Positions 11,836 through 22,980 are shown, numbered from the stretch's first letter. The stretch: DNA of 64,000 nucleotides from Megalopta genalis (GCF_051020955.1 NC_135013.1:868001-932000); one strand, 5' to 3'. A program made the numbers and translations. Notes: generated by a model not told the origin, from the sequence alone.

Positions 11836-12005
11836 AGCGGCGCATATATACGGCATCGAAACGAAGCGTATACAGAAGACGCAGTTGCGTAATTTGTAGC
11901 AAAAATGATAAAAGAACGGATTCGCGGTACGAGTGCAAACATTGCGACGTTGGCCTTTGTATAGATCCTTGCTTTCAAGTATATCGCACAGAATTATATT
12001 ATTAG
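11836..12005 (+). pseudogene. piggyBac C-terminal Cys-rich domain remnant (B1)
   Basis: The in-frame translation reads VYRRRSCVICSKNDKRTDSR followed by YECKHCDVGLCIDPCF and ends ELYY then TAG at 12003-12005. The Cys-x2-Cys, Cys-x2-His/Cys and LC-x3-PCF spacing is the zinc-ribbon-like tail found at the C-terminus of piggyBac transposases. Everything upstream is missing: the frame starts right at the element's left terminus. B1 is therefore a deletion derivative that kept only the domain next to one end. The same fragment is intact in B2 (minus, about 26513-26650) and frameshifted in B3. Confidence 0.75.
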
Positions 12006-12354
12006 TTTTTACATATTATTACATTTTAATCATTTTCGTCTCGTTATTAATTATGTTAAACGTTTAATCGTTAGGCTTTGTAACTATATAAATACCTGTG
12101 TTACCTATGATTTTGTAAGTCTTTTTAAATTAAAAATGTAAATATACTTGTTAGGTTGGAGCAACGATCGTTTTATTCGGCACGGTTATTATTTAAGACT
12201 TGGAACAACATATATACAGAAATCACATGCGCACCGTATATATATTTCCGGGGCGAGTTTCCGTTCGGTGACGCTACTTTGGCGGATGGAGCTGTCGTAG
12301 CGAAAGGGATGACGTACGTCTTTCGCTTACTATCTTTTTTTATTCGGCCGAATA

Positions 12355-12605
12355 TAACCATTTGCGCTCGAGTAGTGACTCGGGGGCGCCGCTAAAATTT
12401 GTTACATCGCGTTTTAAGATAATTTTTATATCAACAAAGTTTAGATTTAACAAAATTGTTAAGAGTATAACCGTTGCACGAGTCCCAAGAGTCAATTTCG
12501 TACGCATAAAATGCATTTTATCGTATAAAATAAAAATACTATAAGCGAGAAAAATGATTTTATATTTACGGTTGAACTAGCTTCGAGTGCAAAGGGTTGA
12601 TAACT
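12355..12605. mobile_element. Short TIR element C, copy 1
   Basis: Its ends resemble one another in inverse orientation: CCATTTGCGCTCGAGTAG on the left and CTTCGAGTGCAAAGGGTTGA on the right. The AT-rich interior has no coding capacity. A second copy is at about 25910-26160, and a single end is at 9320-9336. Its similarity to the AACCCTTT ends suggests another piggyBac-like MITE, but an exact TTAA is not preserved. Confidence 0.55.
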
Positions 12606-12859
12606 TTTCTAAATTGGTTACGGGTGAAACGACATACTGTAGCCAGACTTTGGAAATGAAGCGTCGAGCAGCGGAAGATCCTTAAAAAAATTAGATTCTA
12701 CGAAAATTAATCGTCGAAATTATTATTAAAATTGTTCCGAGATAGATTCAGCTTCCCGGGCATTTTTGTCGATTGTTCGGTCGGAAACGTCGACCCTGAG
12801 CAGCATTAAATAGAACGCGCGACAAAGATTCGTCTACGATGTCGAATCGTGCGCGAATA

Positions 12860-13067
12860 CGGTACATTTCACCCTAATTCCGCGGTCGGATCGCGCGCAC
12901 AAAAATGGACAATTTGGGAAGAGGAGATACGATTACTCTAGCCTTGTAATTACCGATCGTGTCGACGACTATAAAAACGAGACGCGAGGCTCGACCGATC
13001 GTAGCCCCTCTTCCCAAATCGTCGATTTTTGTGCGCGATCCGACCGCGAATTAGTAAGAAATTACTG
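12860..13067. mobile_element. Hairpin MITE F4 (diverged subtype)
   Basis: The ends CGGTACATTTC and GAAATTACTG flank arms with GCGGTCGGATCGCGC, a subtype distinct from the main F consensus. Its counterpart in the inverted duplication is 25451-25658. Confidence 0.75.
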
Positions 13068-13601
13068 TACAGGTTGCAGCAGGTCTTTCGGTTCTATTAT
13101 TTCGTTTTGCCGTAATAAATTCGGGCAACCGGCATACTCGACGAGAAAGCGTCCTCGTCGACGTTCGCGTCCGTGTTCCAAAAATCCCGAGTGAAATTTC
13201 TCAAAAACCGAGCCGCAACGGTAACGTCCGGCGCACCGAAATCTACACCGGCGACCACGCCGCAACGACAACTAGCAACTCGTTGGAACAAATGTTCGGT
13301 CACAGTTTGCGACTCGCGTGCGCGAACAAATTCAAAAGTTAAATTACACCGTCCGACACGATTTTTGATTTCCTGCGGCCACTACGAAATTCTCGTAGAG
13401 CTTCGCTCTCCGATCGAGAATCCGAAAACCGAATTTCTCCGTCACTCTCGGTTTAAAAAAAAAACGAGCTTTCGTAAAAACCAAAAATTTTAGACAAAAA
13501 TGAGGTATCGTGTGAAAAGTAAAAACGTTCAAAAGTTCTAATCGGCGTTTAAAATAGATGGAGGAGAATTTCCCGGATATAGTGGCATGCAATTTATTGA
13601 T

Positions 13602-13709
13602 TGTCGACAACTATAAAAACGAGTCACAAGGTTCGAATAATCGTATCTCCTCTTCCGAAATTGTCCATTTTAGTGGACAATCCGAGGGTCGGTAAGGGAG
13701 ACATTACTG
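13602..13709. mobile_element. Half copy of MITE F (F5)
   Basis: Only the right arm is present, from the ACTATAAAAACGAG block to GGGAGACATTACTG. It starts exactly where the inverted duplication stops, so the breakpoint lies in an F hairpin. Confidence 0.7.
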
Positions 13710-14325
13710 TAATCGGTTAAAGAGAACAGGGAGCGCGAGCGCGACATGCGCGCGAGGACGCGATTGTGGCGATTCGCCGTCGAAGGGAAAAGAAGAGTAG
13801 CAAAGGAGAAGGCCAGCCGTCGGCGACGCGTCGCAATTAATCCGATCGCAGTTTTCTCTGTCGGGATTCCGAGAAAGACAGGAAACCGTGAAAGCATCGC
13901 GACATTAGACCGCGCCGAGCCGGCGCGAGCCGGCGCGCGCGAGGCTACGCGCGACTTTTTCTTTTCACCCGGCTGTGAAATGCCTTTCGAAAGTAGTATT
14001 TCGTGGATTAGGAATGGCCAAAGAGTACCGTTGCCCATGAAAGACTGCGATCGGCCGGCTCCGAGTTCTGCGCGCGTACGGGCCCCGCGGTGCATTCTGG
14101 GTCAGCCGCTTTTCGATACGCGCGCCTGCACGGATTCCTCGGGGCGCCCGTTTGACAAAGCGCGCGCACACCGTCGGACCTTGACGCCTCGTCGCCTCGA
14201 CGCCTTCGCGTCCCGACGCGTTCATCGGAACGTTGAATTTCATCCTTCTCGGGTTTCGAGGTGAACTCTAAACTCGCGAACGCCCAACATTTTCTACGAC
14301 GTTCGGTAACATCGAGCTTCGCGCG
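13710..14325. other. Unassigned CpG-rich stretch
   Basis: Open frames on both strands overlap (13746-14264 plus, 13670-14331 minus) without recognisable motifs. No gene is called. Confidence 0.5.
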
Positions 14326-14653
14326 CCGCACAGTGGGCCGGATCGAAGATTTTAGCGACCTTTTGACAAAAACCTAATTTTCTCGTATCGATGTCCAGAC
14401 AATTTTTATCGCTCGTTAAATGTCCATTACCCTCGAAAGTGGAAATATTAATAAAAATGATCGTAAATTGTAACAGATACGACGATTTAAAGTTTAACAT
14501 TTAGAATACTACATTTGACGCCAAAAATATGCTTCTTTTCCTCGCAATGTCCCGACGAACCTAATTAACTTTTTCCTTTGCTTTCTTTTTTAACATTAGG
14601 AGGCAATATTTCTCGTTAGGAAACGGTAGCTTAAATTAAGATTATCGTATCCT

Positions 14654-15818
14654 ATATGAGCCGTTTATTTTGAAAGTGGCATAAGTCGCTTTGTTTTTAA
14701 GTCGATATATTTAAGGGCTTGCGTTTTAACACGTTTAAAAATATGGATGCTAACTTTCGAGAAGATTTACTTGTATTTGTTATCTCAGGATACTGATATT
14801 TTTCTCGGTATAAATAATTTCCTATAAACATTAAAAAACCACCACTTTTCATTACGGTAAAGTGACTTAAGCCACTTTCAAAATAAATAGTTTAGAAAAA
14901 TGACTGACATATATTAATTTTGTCCGACGTATTTTACCGAAGTGATGTTTTGAAAGGGCAGTGATTTACTAAAATTGTTGAATAAATTACATATATAATA
15001 ATAATTTACACCATGAACATATTTAATATAAAGGTTTGATTTAAGTATTTTTTATTTTAATATTCATAAAATACAAAAATAATTAGTACATTTTGAAACA
15101 TAATATAAGTATAAGTAATTGATATGAAAATAGATCAGTTCAATTTAATTTTCGTCGTCAATAGGAGTGATCAAATCCTCGGAAATCGTGTTTTGTTTCA
15201 AATTTTTTAAATAACTGTGGTATATTGGGGGTATATAATTAAGCAAATCCATCCTGTCTTTGTATTTTGCTGAAGAAACAGGACGAGATCCAACGTATAA
15301 CGGATCCATTTCTATTTGTGAATAACGCCTAGGTCTTCCTTTTTTTGGTGACAAATCCAAAGTTAGAAATTCATCCTTTTTATCTAAAGTTAGTTTATAA
15401 AACATTTTATAGCCATCTGCTGGCGGGTCTGGAGGTAGCCGCCACATCACTATAATATAATTTACAAGACTGCACTATTCTCTTCCGCACTTATAAAAAT
15501 AAGTCCAGTGATCACAACTTTTTTAAAAATACTGAAAATAATTCAAAACAATACTTCACACACACACTTATCACACATTTCTATTTCTTTTACACTAAGT
15601 CCCGCAATTAATTTCCTGAGTACAGCGACTCAAAATAAACATGTTTGTTATACCGTTAATTAGCAAAATTCTCTCGAACAAATGTCAATAGTTCTCAACT
15701 TATTGATTGCAAATTTTTAAAAAATGAAAAGATACCGTTCAATTGTAATTAGTGTTATCATTAACTCGATTTTTTTGAAAAAGTGACTTATGCCACTTTC
15801 AAAATAAACGGCTCATAT
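14654..15818 (-). mobile_element. TIR transposon K, copy 2, with ATAT duplication
   Basis: The element is 14658-15814 (1,157 bp), inverted relative to K1. Its ends begin GAGCCGTTTATTTTGAAAG and finish CAAAATAAACGGCTC. ATAT flanks both sides (14654-14657 and 15815-15818). The unoccupied site is preserved at 6438-6451, which gives a direct insertion boundary. The terminal repeat also occurs once inside, around 14866-14890. Confidence 0.9.
15145..15447 (-). CDS. Conserved 100-aa protein of element K, copy 2
   Basis: This is a full-length frame matching the 3339-3641 protein with a handful of substitutions (for example Gly3 to Arg, Glu to Lys in the LDLSPK region, Ala to Val in DPLYVGS, and Thr to Arg in KYKDR). 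There is no stop or frameshift. The shared features are the WxLPPDPPADGY start, RPRRYSQIEMDPLY centre and YIPPIYHSYLKNL tail. Two independently placed copies with the same intact reading frame suggest recent mobility or selection. The function is unknown. Confidence 0.65.
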   Translation of the reverse strand: MWRLPPDPPADGYKMFYKLTLDKKDEFLTLDLSPKKGRPRRYSQIEMDPLYVGSRPVSSAKYKDRMDLLNYIPPIYHSYLKNLKQNTISEDLITPIDDEN

Positions 15819-15930
15819 ATGAAAAATATAATGTTTAATAAAATACAAAAGGTGTAAAAATTCTTTACATTCGACAAGGAATATCTTTTGACACCCAAGG
15901 AATCACGGTTTCGGACAAACGGTGTGTATA

Positions 15931-16300
15931 TACAGGGTATCCCAAAAATGTCTCGCAATCCGAAAGTAGGGGATTCCTGAGGTCGTTCGAAGCAACTTTT
16001 TCCTTAGCGAAAATACGATCCGCGTCTTCGTTTACGAGTTATTAACGAAAAACAGTGACCAATCAGAGGCGAAATCATTTGGCGCGTGACGGCTGAGCCA
16101 ATGAGCGGAACTGGGCTCCGTGCACTCGTTGGCTGGGCCGCTGCGCGCCAGCCGAGCTCGCCTCTTATTGGTCAGTGTTTTTCGTTGATAACTCGTAAAC
16201 GAAGCGTCGGAGAAAATTGTCGCAAAGGAAAAAGTTGCTTCGAATGACCTCAGGAACCTCCCATTGTCCGGATTGCGAGACATTTTCGGGACACCCTGTA
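15931..16300. mobile_element. Palindromic MITE E3
   Basis: The element is 15933-16298 with TA on both sides. Its ends are CAGGGTATCCC and GGGACACCCTG. The central arms contain CCAATCAG/CCAATGAG boxes and their complements. Confidence 0.85.
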
Positions 16301-17124
16301 TTTATATATTTATACATTTAGGAGATTTCGAGGACATCCGCATCTTTTCTTAAATATTGCACGGTTCCCAACGATTTATGTTCCCAGAAAATTTGTGGCT
16401 GTCTAGACGATTTCAACGATTCCCTGTGCAAGCTCGTTCGACATCGGATATCGGGGCAAAACGCAGAATTCGTACCGTTTTAATCGTGTCGATCGCCTCG
16501 AGGCTCCGCCCTTTTCTTTCTCCACGGTCGGCGGGATTGATACGCGTCGTTCGGAAGATAAAACAGAGAGAATCCGATCGAACAAACTGCTGGAAATACG
16601 GAAGACGCGTTCGTTTGTTCGGGCCATCGCGCGCACGCGAGCGATTTCGCGGGACGTTTCCTTTCTCCGGGAGAACTGCGTGCAGCCGAACCATCGGCTC
16701 TAAACTCTTAACCTATTACGTGGCCACGGATAACCCGCGACATTATACTATCGTAACGTAGAAAGTCCCCGGGGCCAGCATCCATGAGATAACCGCAGCG
16801 ATTTGTTCCGAGATATTATCGCGCGAAATCCAATCCACCTTCGCTCCGCTCCGATCCCCAATTTCATGCTGTTGGTCGCTAGCCGCTAGCTTTTATAATT
16901 CTTGGCGATCGGCGATTATGAAAACGAGCCGTCCATTTCGGGAGGGTATCCGAATTGGGGAGGATCACGCCGAATTGTTGCTTTTATAGCGATCGGAGTT
17001 ACAAACTTTTCCGAGAAGTTGTAGAATTTCACTGTTTTCTATCTTTTAGATCGCTCGTGAATTGCTTTCGAAGCGGGTGCCGGGTTTGCTCGCACCGGAT
17101 CAAAAACAACAACGCGTCGACGAT
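16301..17124. other. Unassigned stretch with a degenerate F-like hairpin
   Basis: No gene is recognised. Around 16880-16960 the blocks TTTTATAATT, GATTATGAAAACGAGCC and TTCGGGAGG resemble a very worn F element. Confidence 0.4.
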
Positions 17125-17410
17125 TCGGAGCGCGGTCAAGCGATGGTTATATTCGAACGAATTACGCTTCGAACTGCTTCCCCACCCACCGTACCCTCCG
17201 GATCTAGCCCCCAGCGACTACTGACATTTCGCAGACATTAAAAAAAGATGCTCCAGGGAAAGAAATTTGGCTCGAATGCTGAAGCGATCGCGGAAATGCA
17301 GGCCTATTTTGACAACAAAGACGAATCGTTCTACAAAAAAAGGCGCCGGAAAGTTAGAGGAGCGTTGGAACGAATGTATCGCCCTCGAAGAAGAGTACGT
17401 CGACGGATAA
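17125..17410 (+). pseudogene. Decayed mariner transposase, C-terminal part
   Basis: Translation gives LPHPPYPPDLAPSDY, the mariner catalytic-end signature (HPPYSPDLAPSD). Shifted frames then give a KKFGSNAEAIAEMQAYFDNK-like stretch and GKLEERWNECIALEEEYVDG before TAA at 17408-17410. The family's usual C-terminus has this same order. An in-frame stop after SDY and at least two frameshifts make it dead. Only the C-terminal ~95 residues are recognisable. It differs in sequence from the mariner at 40508, so it is a different lineage. Confidence 0.8.
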
Positions 17411-17754
17411 AGTCGAATTTCTAAAAAAAAATTTGTTATTCCTCAGTTTGACCGGAGACTTATCGAGCGGTGCGTTACGCTACGATTCGTTAGGCTCGAC
17501 CGAACGATTTTCGCGGAAGAACGGATAGCGTTTTATGCTTACCAGTGGGCGGTCGTTCTTTGGGGTAGCATATCCTGAAGAGACCTTGCGTCCTCGTGTA
17601 ATAATAGTACTTCGTGTTCATTTGCTCCACCAAGTGGCTCTGCTCGGCATGCTTGGCTGCATATTGCTGCAACAGTACAATTTATCCGAATGATTCGTGC
17701 CGTTAACGATACTTTTTCGTTTTGCACAGGCGAAGCCTGTGCCGCAACGTTCTA
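17411..17754. other. Unassigned stretch next to mariner remnant
   Basis: Nothing is recognised. It may include the worn 3' end of the mariner copy. A short inverted pair (GCACAGGCGAAGCCTGTGC) lies at 17725-17743. Confidence 0.4.
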
Positions 17755-18121
17755 CAGTGAGGGACAAAACGATAGGACGTTCGATAATTTTGAATCTTTC
17801 GCATAATATAGCGAACTATATGTACATTGTACACACCCTATATATTGAAAAAAGCCCTCTAAACCGAGCACAGTAAACCTTAAGCGTGTATATTATACGC
17901 GAGTATCGGTAATGTTCTATCATTTTGTCCGATTAAAATCAGCACATTTTTACACTGTTTTCTTTAACTCCTTTCGCGCACGAGATACAAGCTCGAGGTT
18001 TATTACGCTCGTCTCTAAGAACATATCTGGTACATAAGGTATGTAAAATGTACGCGTATTTTATTTATCATGCGAAACATTCGAAAATGGTAAACGTCCT
18101 ATCATTTTGTCCGGATCTGTA
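17753..18121. mobile_element. TA-flanked MITE I, copy 1
   Basis: The element is 17755-18119, with ends CAGTGAGGGACAAAACGATA and TATCATTTTGTCCGGATCTG, flanked by TA. The ends and TA target fit a Tc1/mariner-type MITE. A copy of the inner motif (CTATCATTTTGTCCG) also lies at 17916-17930. The second copy is 22037-22397. Confidence 0.8.
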
Positions 18122-18170
18122 CCCACCACCCGTCTACGCGCATTTCATCGAAACGTCGCGTGTCGAGGTA

Positions 18171-18777
18171 CAGTAATGACCAATAAAATGGACAATTTGG
18201 GAAGAGGAGATACGATTATTCGAGCCTCGGGGCTCGTTTTTATAATTGTGGACAATTTATAACTATAAAAATAAACCGCGAGGCTCGAATAAATCGTATC
18301 TTCTCTTCCAAAATTGTCCATTTTTCTGCACAATCCGAGCGTCGGTTAAAGAGACATTACTGTAAAAATTATGAAATAATTGAATCTCTTTGCGCATCTC
18401 CCGAATAATATGAATTGACCGACGGCGATCTTCGCCGCCGTTTTCGGCTAGTAGCGATTGAGTGCCGCGGCAGTGGGGCAGCTAAATAAATGTGGAGGTG
18501 GGGGGAATATAAGCGCAAAGGCGACTTCTTGTCGCGCGAGGACTATACGTTGTTCCGCGTACAGTAATGTCTCCCTTATCGACGTTCCGATCGTCCACCA
18601 AAATGGACAATTTGGGAAGAGGAGATACGATTATTCGAGCCGCGCGGCTCGTTTTTATAATTGTGGACAATTTGTAACTATAAAAATAAACCGCGAGGCT
18701 CGAATAAATCGTATCTCCTCTTCCAAAATTGTCCATTTTTGTGGGCAATCTGTGCGTCGATTATAGAGACATTACTG
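18171..18777. mobile_element. Composite F-J-F (F6, J1, F7)
   Basis: F6 is 18171-18362 and F7 is 18562-18777, both CAGTAATG-type hairpins. The 199-bp unit J1 (18363-18561) lies between them. It contains a GGCGATCTTCGCC hairpin and a G-rich run. The same order occurs at 22448-22980 and 27627-28254. Confidence 0.85.
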
Positions 18778-19550
18778 TAAATGCACGCTTTTAGGGCGAC
18801 AGTTCGATTGTCTCGAACAAACCAAAGGACGCCGTTTGAAACCATTTTTTCCTCGACGAACGGGTATCAAGGCTATCGAAATCGTAGCTGTCCCGCCTAG
18901 GGGGAACATTCGTGCAACTCGAGTTACGTCAGCGACGAATCTTCGCGGATCTCGCGGGCGAAATCATCGAAAGGGAATCGACGCGCCGGGACGCACGACG
19001 AGCAAAGTGAACGGCGTGGTTTCGGACGCGGATGAACCGCGCGGGCCGCTCGCCTCGTAGGAATATTACGATCGTTAGAAAGTGTAGGAAAGTAACGATT
19101 GCAAATCGTTCCCTCTCCGAATGAACGCCGGGAACGACGGTTCTCCGATCCGATCGGGCCTCGTCGAAAGCATCTGGAAAAACACCGGCGAACGGATCGC
19201 AGGAAATTAGCCGCGAACCGTGGCTACTCGATTTCAGGAAACCACCACGGTTTCGCGATCGCGACGGATTTGCATTTCAACCTTTGCGAATCGTTCGTCG
19301 ATCGACGGATCTCTGTTCGAAAATATTCTCTTTATCGCGTAAAGCGGGCTAAGCTGCTGCCGGGAAATTGTTTTTTTCTTCTACGAGTATTATCTCGGAC
19401 GCGTTCTATCGCATATTTATTCATTTTTACCGGAAGCGCATCGAATCCGCGGGATATTCTTCGGGTGTCCGAATAATCTCCTCGCTTCCCGATTGTTTCA
19501 GCGTTGTCCAGGAAATGAACTCGCCGTTGCCAAGCACATATTGCGAAGTA
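18778..19550. other. Unassigned stretch
   Basis: It is CpG-rich and lacks gene motifs. Confidence 0.5.
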
Positions 19551-20060
19551 CAATAAATTCTCCCTAATTCGCGCTCGGATCGCGCACAATAATGGACAAT
19601 TTCGGGAGAGGAGGATTACTCGAGCCACGCGGCTCGAAAATTATTGTACAAGCGTGAAACGAGGGGTTCTTCGGGTCGTCCGAAGCAACTTCTTCCTCGG
19701 CGAAAATATTCTACGAGGCTTCGTTTACGAGTTATTCGCGAACAATGGTGACCAATGAGAGGCGAGATTGGCTGACGCGAGGCGGTCGAACCGATCGGCG
19801 GAAATGGAGCTTCGCGTGCTCGTTGGCTGAGCCGCCTCGCGCCAGCCGAGCTCGCCTCTCATTGGTCACCGTTTTTCGTCGATAACTCGTAAACGAAGCC
19901 GCCGATTGCAATTTTCGCCGAGGAAAAAGTTGCTTAGAACGACCTCGGGAATACCTCGTTTCGCGCTCGTACAATAATTTTGGGACTGCCTGTACGGTTA
20001 CCGATTGTCAACAATTATAAAAACGTGCCTTCTCAAATTGTCCATTTTTGTTTCCAAGCT
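19551..20060. mobile_element. Broken F8, diverged E4 and F9 fragment
   Basis: F8 (19551-19636) is a left half. E4 (about 19636-19992) is a palindromic MITE of the variant with ATTATTGTACAAGCG near its ends, ending TTTTGGGACTGCCTG. F9 (about 19998-20060) is a partial right half. The order suggests E4 landed in an F hairpin that has since been eroded. Confidence 0.65.
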
Positions 20061-20372
20061 GAAGGACAATCGGGGAGAATCGACCGTTCCAACAGTTGCA
20101 TATTTCAAAACCATTTTTCTCCGCCATTTCCGGTTCCTACAAAATTACATCTCTCCTGGGCGAGCAAACGAGAGTACGTGGGAACTATCGATCACGTGAA
20201 AAAGCGCGTTGAAAGCTCAACAATTTCGAGACGACTATCTCGAAAGCAATGGTTCGCACAATTTTTGCCAAATTTCAGCATCCACCTCGTCCAAGTGAAT
20301 CGACCCGCCGCTCTAACCAGAAAAGAGTCGCAAACATGCGCAACGATCGAGATAGCACGCGATTATCTCTTT
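20061..20372. other. Unassigned stretch
   Basis: Nothing is recognised in this stretch. Confidence 0.5.
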
Positions 20373-21104
20373 CGCTCCGATGGGCGTATATATACGCCCT
20401 CCAAGAATGACCATTAATATACGAAGAGCCTATACATATATACGCTCTGGAAAAGTGGGCGCGCGGGCACGAAGAGCGTATATATACGTTCGTACCATAT
20501 ATACTTTTATATCATACTTTACACGAGATACTTTTGTTAATCGAGTATCTGCCAACGCTGCATGCCTTAAACAATTGACTATCATGAAACATAACACTAT
20601 TGACAAGACGATATTGTGTTTTATTCTAACGATTCACAGTTTCAGTCTTCTTTAGAACATTGCCAGCGACGGATGTATACCAGCAATTTATAATAGCAGC
20701 GATTAAAAGGTTTACACGAATTCATAATTCTGAAATAATTTTGTTGGCTTAATTTTACTAATTCACGGGTAAATACTCAATCCATGCCTTTGCGACAATA
20801 CGTTGAGTTTTAAAGTATTTAATGTTTTTAGACACATTATCAAATCATGGGGAAAAGAAAATTTAGGAGAATATTTTTCACGAGCGATAGTGAAAATACT
20901 GAAAGCGAAAATACCGACACTGAAAGCGTTTGCCATGCAAGACAAACGGTAACGTGCTCAAGATCAGAGATATCTGAACATATTTGGACTACAGAAAACT
21001 TGGAAGCAGAAATACATTCCGTACTTCAGTGCTAACTACTGGATAATACGCTCCGTTCACAGCGATCACATTTTGACGCAAGCGCTCCGTAGCGAAAGGG
21101 TTAA
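20373..21104 (+). mobile_element. piggyBac-like element A, copy 2
   Basis: The left end is TCTCTTTCGCTCCGATGGG followed by the GCGTATATATACGC palindrome. The right end is GCTCCGTAGCGAAAGGG and TTAA (21101-21104). There is no nested MITE. Length is about 730 bp. Confidence 0.85.
20847..21035 (+). pseudogene. Truncated N-terminal transposase frame in A2
   Basis: It has the same start as the 81-aa frame of A1 but a TAA replaces the Gln codon after LQC, leaving 62 residues. Confidence 0.55.
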
Positions 21105-21500
21105 GGTAAAACTTTCCCAATGGAACAATTATGTCCGAACCGACGAATTTCGAAAGACGAAGAAGCCCGTGAGGCAATCGTTGCGAACAAAGCCGAACGG
21201 TGATTGGCAAAATTGCGTGTGTCGCGGGCCCATAAGAACGGAAATTGCGGAAAGAGAGGAAACGGTGCTCGCGTTACCAATGTTCGGTTTCCTCGCGGCG
21301 AAACTTCCCGAAGAGACGAGAGGCTCTCCGGCTTGGAAGGCGGAGGCCTTGGGACGCTGGAAGTTCGAGTCGGAGTTGGAGTTCGAAGCCACGCGGGAGG
21401 AGAGCGCGCGTTTACTCAGCCGTGTCGGCTCGAGTTCCGGACTTTCTTGCGATCGAGGATGCGCCTCGCATGCCGCCCTCCAAATTAAATGTAATTTCAG
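21105..21500. other. Unassigned stretch upstream of candidate exon
   Basis: The sequence is CpG-rich, changing to AT-rich with a good branch/polypyrimidine context (GTAATTTCAG) at 21491-21500. No repeat is assigned. Confidence 0.4.
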
Positions 21501-21578
21501 ATCCTCTATGACAGCTGGCACACCGGACACCCCCCCGTGGCCAGCTCCCAGGAACCGTTCTTCTGCATCGCCGGCCAA
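21501..21578 (+). CDS. Candidate internal exon of an unidentified gene
   Basis: The stretch is bounded by AATTTCAG and by GTATGAG. It is exactly 26 codons and open in phase 0, reading ILYDSWHTGHPPVASSQEPF followed by FCIAGQ. About 85% of third codon positions are G or C, in the pattern of a coding exon, and the alternative open frame shows no such bias. I do not recognise the protein and found no partner exon in the window. If real, it belongs to a plus-strand gene with very long introns filled by the surrounding transposons. A chance combination of splice-like sites is possible. Confidence 0.35.
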
Positions 21579-21919
21579 GTATGAGAATCCTTTTACAGAC
21601 GCTCGCCGGCATGGAAACTAGTTTCTATTTTTCCTTTCTTACACGCGTTTCTCTTCCACACGGCTTCCCTATTCCCACGTTGGTACCCGCTAACAAACAG
21701 ATCGTGGTACCGGCATTGTCTGCTCGATCGCTCTTAAACGTCGCGGGCCTCTCGCCGTGCGAGGATCAAGGATTCAATGGAAATCTGCATAGAGACACCC
21801 GCGATTAGACGTGTTGGTCTAAATTATTTATTTTTCGGCTCGGATAAGTTACGCGGATCTGTCATTTAAAGTTAGACGGACGGATTGTGAAGCGTTACAG
21901 GTTTAGACAGATAAATATA
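21579..21919. other. Unassigned stretch
   Basis: Nothing is recognised. It would be intron if the preceding exon is real. Confidence 0.4.
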
Positions 21920-22008
21920 CAGTAATGTCTCCCCAACCGACGCTCAGATTGTGCAGAAAAATGGACAATTTTTGGAAGAGGAGATACGATTATTCGAGCC
22001 TTGCGAAA
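21920..22008. mobile_element. Left half of MITE F (F10)
   Basis: It begins CAGTAATGTCTCCCC and stops at the CGAGCCTTGCG apex. The right half is absent. Confidence 0.7.
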
Positions 22009-22036
22009 GTGCCGAGTGCTTTGAAATTTTAGATGA

Positions 22037-22980
22037 CACGGACAAAATGATAGGACGTTCGATATTTTTGAAACTCTCGCCTAATATAGCGAACTATATG
22101 TAACATTGTACACACCCTATATATTGGAAATGCCCTCTAAACCGAGCATAGTAAACCTTAAGCGTGTATATTATACGCGAGTATCGGTAATGTTCTATCA
22201 TTTTGTCCGATTAAAATCAGCACATTTTTACATTGTTTTCTTTAACTCTTTTCGCGCACGAGATACAAGCTCGAGGTTTATTACGCTCGTCTCTAAGAAC
22301 ATATCTAATACATAAGGTATGTAAAATGTACGCGTATTTTATTTATTATGCGAAACATTCGAGAATGGCAAACGTCCTATCATTTTGTCCGGCACTGTAC
22401 CCACCATCCGTCTACGCGCATTTCATCGAAACGTCGCGTGTCGAGGGACAAATAAAATGGACAACTATAAAAATAAACCGCGAGGCTAGAATAAATCGTA
22501 TCTCTTTTTCCCAAATTGTCCATTTTTCTGCACGATCCGAGCGTCGGTTAAAGAGACATTACTGTAAAAATTATGAAATAATTGAATCTCTTTGCGCATC
22601 TCCCGAATAATATGAATTGACCGACGGCGATCTTCGCCGCCGTTTTCGGCTAGTAGCGATCGAGTGCCGCGGCAGTGGGGCAGCTAAATAAATGTGGAGG
22701 TGGGGGGAATATAAGCGCAAAGGCGCCTTCTTGTCGCGCGAGGACTATACGTTGTTCCGTGTACAATAATGTCTCCCTTACCGACGCTCGGATCGTCCAC
22801 TAAAATGGACAATTTGGGAAGAGGAGATACGATTATTCCAACCTTGTAGCTCGTTCTTTTGTAGTTGTTGACAATTCGTAACTATAAAAGCGATCGCAAG
22901 GCTCGTATAATCGTATCTTCTCTTCCAAAAATTGTCCGTTTTTGTGGACAATCGGAGCGTCAATTAGGGAGACATTACTG
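22037..22980. mobile_element. I-F-J-F block, second copy (I2, F11, J2, F12)
   Basis: I2 is about 22037-22397, F11 (22448-22564) is a deleted hairpin, J2 is 22565-22763 and F12 is 22764-22980. The order and spacing match 17755-18777, which shows that the whole ~1-kb string was duplicated directly rather than assembled twice. Confidence 0.85.

Larger units (their letters stand above)
11818..13600 (+). repeat. 1.78-kb inverted duplication, left copy
   Basis: The block from about 11840 to 13600 reappears in reverse orientation at about 24920-26683, with small differences throughout. It includes element B1 (11818-12313), element C1 (about 12355-12605), a linker, hairpin F4 (12860-13067) and a unique-looking CpG-rich tail. 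Similarity stops near GATTGT at 13600 and after ATATGCGGCG on the other side. Confidence 0.85.
14326..15930 (+). repeat. Dispersed repeat L, copy 2, interrupted by K2
   Basis: Positions 14326-14657 and 15819-15930 together match 6105-6560. The interruption is element K2 with duplicated ATAT. The repeat ends at an E insertion (E3). Confidence 0.85.
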
